The notes beneath the pieces were generated by a model, which saw only the letters and a list, made by a program, of their open reading frames with translations, had not been told where the DNA came from and did not search any database. Made by a program: the position numbers and the translations under genes. A stretch of 22,594 bases of DNA from Verrucomicrobiales bacterium (GTDB taxonomy: Bacteria; Verrucomicrobiota; Verrucomicrobiia; Limisphaerales; J093), in contig JACKPW010000044.1 in the NCBI GenBank assembly GCA_024233215.1, positions 1-22,594 of the forward strand, given 5' to 3'. Positions 21,316 to 22,594 of this stretch are shown here, piece by piece; position 1 is the first letter of the stretch; every line of letters starts with the position of its first letter.

Positions 21316-22581
21316 GTGCCTGACAGCTGGGTGACCAGCACCGTGGTCTACGACCGGGTCCCGCGCCGGGAGGACCTGATGGCCCGTCGAATTCCAAGCG
21401 GCATCGACGTCGCCTTTTCCGTGCTGGCCAATGACCAGACCGTCCCCTGGCTGGTGGACCGAATGAGCCGTGACGACGGCCTGATGTTCCGCGACGGCAT
21501 CGAGTATCAAACCAATCTCGCCGCGCTCCGCATGGTCTTCGATGGGGTTCGCGACGAAGGCTGGAACGGTTCACTCTACACCGGCTGGCTGCAGGCCCTG
21601 CGAATCCTGTCGGCCCCCACGACCGGCGCTCCCTTCCCCGAGGCGATGCGCACCCACGCCTGGGCCATGAAGACGCTGAACACCCAGCTCGCGTCCTGGA
21701 CTCAGTTGCGCCATGACACCGTCGGCTACGTCAAGCAGAGCGCGACCACACCGGGTTTTTGCTCCTATCCTTATGGCTTCGTCGAGCCCCTGCCGGATTT
21801 CTACGGGCAACTGGAAGCGCTGGCCACCGGAGCCAGAACAGCCTTTTCCGCTCTGTCCATGTCCGGGACCGCGGACATACCGCCTTCCGATGCCATCAAC
21901 TTCGCCGCGTACGTCAGTCTCCCAAAGTTCAAAGCCAACATGGTGAGTTTCCTCGGACGCTTTGCCACAACCATGGCAACGCTCCGCGGCATTGCTTCCA
22001 AGGAACTGACGCAGCAGCCGCTGAACGAGGAGGAGACCCAGTTTCTCAGGGACATCGTCCAGATCGATACGACCTACTACGGGAACCTCATTTTCGACGG
22101 CTGGTATCCGGGATTGTTCTACCGTTCCAACGAAGGCATGGACCCTCGATGGACCTGGGCCATGGGCGGATCTGAGTCGAGGCCCGTCCACGACGCCGAT
22201 CTCGATGACCGACTCGTGGCGGATGTCCACACCGACACGCCGGACGATATCTGCGGTGATCCGGGCTCAGTGCTGCACGAGGGGATCGGGCCCGTCTATC
22301 TGCTGCTCATGGCGGTCGATAACGGTCCCGACCGGATGATCTGTGCCGGCCCGGTCTTCAGCCATTTCGAGTTCCTCACCCCCAACGCAGTGCGCCTCAC
22401 CGATGCCGAATGGAAGGGCCAATTGAACGCCGGACTCCGCCCCCTGCACCCGACCTGGACCCAGGAATACCTTGTACCGGAGAACAGCCCAACCTGCGGG
22501 CAACCTGCGGGCAACGGCCAGCCCTCGCCGGAACCGCAGGATTGCCAGGTTTCACCCGCCGCGATGCAGAGTGATCCATGA
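21316..22581 (+). CDS. DUF3160 protein, C-terminal half with a chimeric tail
   Basis: 421 codons if read from GTG 21316; more probably it is the continuation of the upstream frame rather than a separate gene, since no ribosome binding site precedes that GTG. It holds the second half of the DUF3160 fold: RFVPDSWVTSTVVYDRV, MARRIPSGIDVAFSVLAND, MKTLNTQLASWTQLRHDTVGYVKQS, EPLPDFYGQLEAL, FDGWYPGLFY and VADVHTDTPD. The family-like end appears to be HPTWTQEYLVP. The remaining 32 or so residues (PENSPTCGQPAG and onward) are translated from direct-repeat copy 2. The stop TGA overlaps the next ATG as ATGA. Confidence 0.75.
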   Translation: MPDSWVTSTVVYDRVPRREDLMARRIPSGIDVAFSVLANDQTVPWLVDRMSRDDGLMFRDGIEYQTNLAALRMVFDGVRDEGWNGSLYTGWLQALRILSAPTTGAPFPEAMRTHAWAMKTLNTQLASWTQLRHDTVGYVKQSATTPGFCSYPYGFVEPLPDFYGQLEALATGARTAFSALSMSGTADIPPSDAINFAAYVSLPKFKANMVSFLGRFATTMATLRGIASKELTQQPLNEEETQFLRDIVQIDTTYYGNLIFDGWYPGLFYRSNEGMDPRWTWAMGGSESRPVHDADLDDRLVADVHTDTPDDICGDPGSVLHEGIGPVYLLLMAVDNGPDRMICAGPVFSHFEFLTPNAVRLTDAEWKGQLNAGLRPLHPTWTQEYLVPENSPTCGQPAGNGQPSPEPQDCQVSPAAMQSDP

Positions 22582-22594
22582 TACCACCCCGGCC
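22477..22594 (+). repeat. Direct repeat copy 2, at the 3' end of the DUF3160 frame
   Basis: 118 bp to the window edge matching 19731-19850. It may continue beyond the window, because copy 1 runs on into DUF3160 coding sequence. It contains an internal near-tandem CAACCTGCGGG doublet where copy 1 carries two extra bases. Confidence 0.93.
22578..22594 (+). CDS. Start of a probable second DUF3160 paralogue (cut by the window edge)
   Basis: ATG 22578 overlaps the previous stop (ATGA) and begins M-I-P-P-R, against M-R-P-P-R-P-A-R in the first copy. The preceding 100 bases are the duplicated upstream region. Only 17 bases are visible, so identity rests entirely on the repeat. Confidence 0.5.

Larger units (their letters stand above)
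19834..22581 (+). pseudogene. DUF3160 gene interrupted by a single nonsense codon
   Basis: The two halves (19834-21309 and 21310-22581) are in the same frame and adjoin without any gap or overlap. Reading TAA at 21307 as CAA gives one continuous protein of 915 residues with typical DUF3160 content from end to end. A single C-to-T transition explains the break. A sequencing error or stop readthrough remains possible. Confidence 0.75.

Noticed and set aside
18522..21510. Long ORFs 18522-20195 (plus) and 19654-21510 (minus)
   Set aside because: The first is antisense to moxR and runs through the intergenic region; the second is antisense to the DUF3160 gene. Neither shows family motifs, and the opposite strand does in each case.
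1..22594. CRISPR arrays, tRNA or rRNA genes, insertion sequences, prophage or defence genes
   Set aside because: No regularly spaced repeats, cloverleaf-like sequences, transposase or integrase motifs, or defence-family motifs were seen in either strand.

Overview
The window is high-GC bacterial DNA that most resembles a Verrucomicrobia genome (Pedosphaera/Limisphaerales type). The assignment rests on gene content and style: a secreted LamG/Ig-like/PA14-like protein, a MoxR-DUF58-VWA cluster ending in a secreted prenyltransferase-repeat protein, a tyrA-aroA-cmk-plsC block, a DUF3160 gene, and short hairpin repeats of REP type. This is inference; there is no rRNA or tRNA in the window to confirm it.

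Layout. (1) 1-1916, minus: the 5' part of a large secreted multidomain protein that runs off the left edge. (2) 2131-6037, minus: a housekeeping block, read in transcription order as a small uncharacterised ORF, tyrA, aroA, cmk and plsC. It covers prephenate dehydrogenase, EPSP synthase, cytidylate kinase and a 1-acylglycerol-3-phosphate acyltransferase. (3) 6139-19592, minus: a seven-gene, tightly packed cluster beginning with a MoxR AAA+ ATPase, then a DUF58 protein, a BatA-like VWA membrane protein, a VWA/glutamine-amidotransferase-like membrane protein, a DUF4175-like membrane/coiled-coil protein, a secreted alpha-toroid protein, and a secreted protein with SH3/Sm-like beta repeats plus a YdjY-like domain. 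Most junctions overlap or are only a few bases apart, so co-translation is likely. (4) 19834-22594, plus: a secreted DUF3160 protein whose reading frame is cut by one in-frame TAA, followed at the window edge by the start of what looks like a tandem second copy.

The cluster in (3) looks like one membrane-anchored machine: a soluble AAA+ ATPase, three MIDAS-bearing VWA-type proteins, a long periplasmic scaffold and two exported partners. Its substrate cannot be read from the sequence.

The most notable observations are the nonsense codon in the DUF3160 frame; the roughly 120-bp direct repeat flanking that gene, which implies tandem duplication and a chimeric C-terminus; palindromic REP-like elements that have become coding sequence in the N-termini of two exported proteins; and a possible frameshift joining the small ORF upstream of tyrA to tyrA itself.
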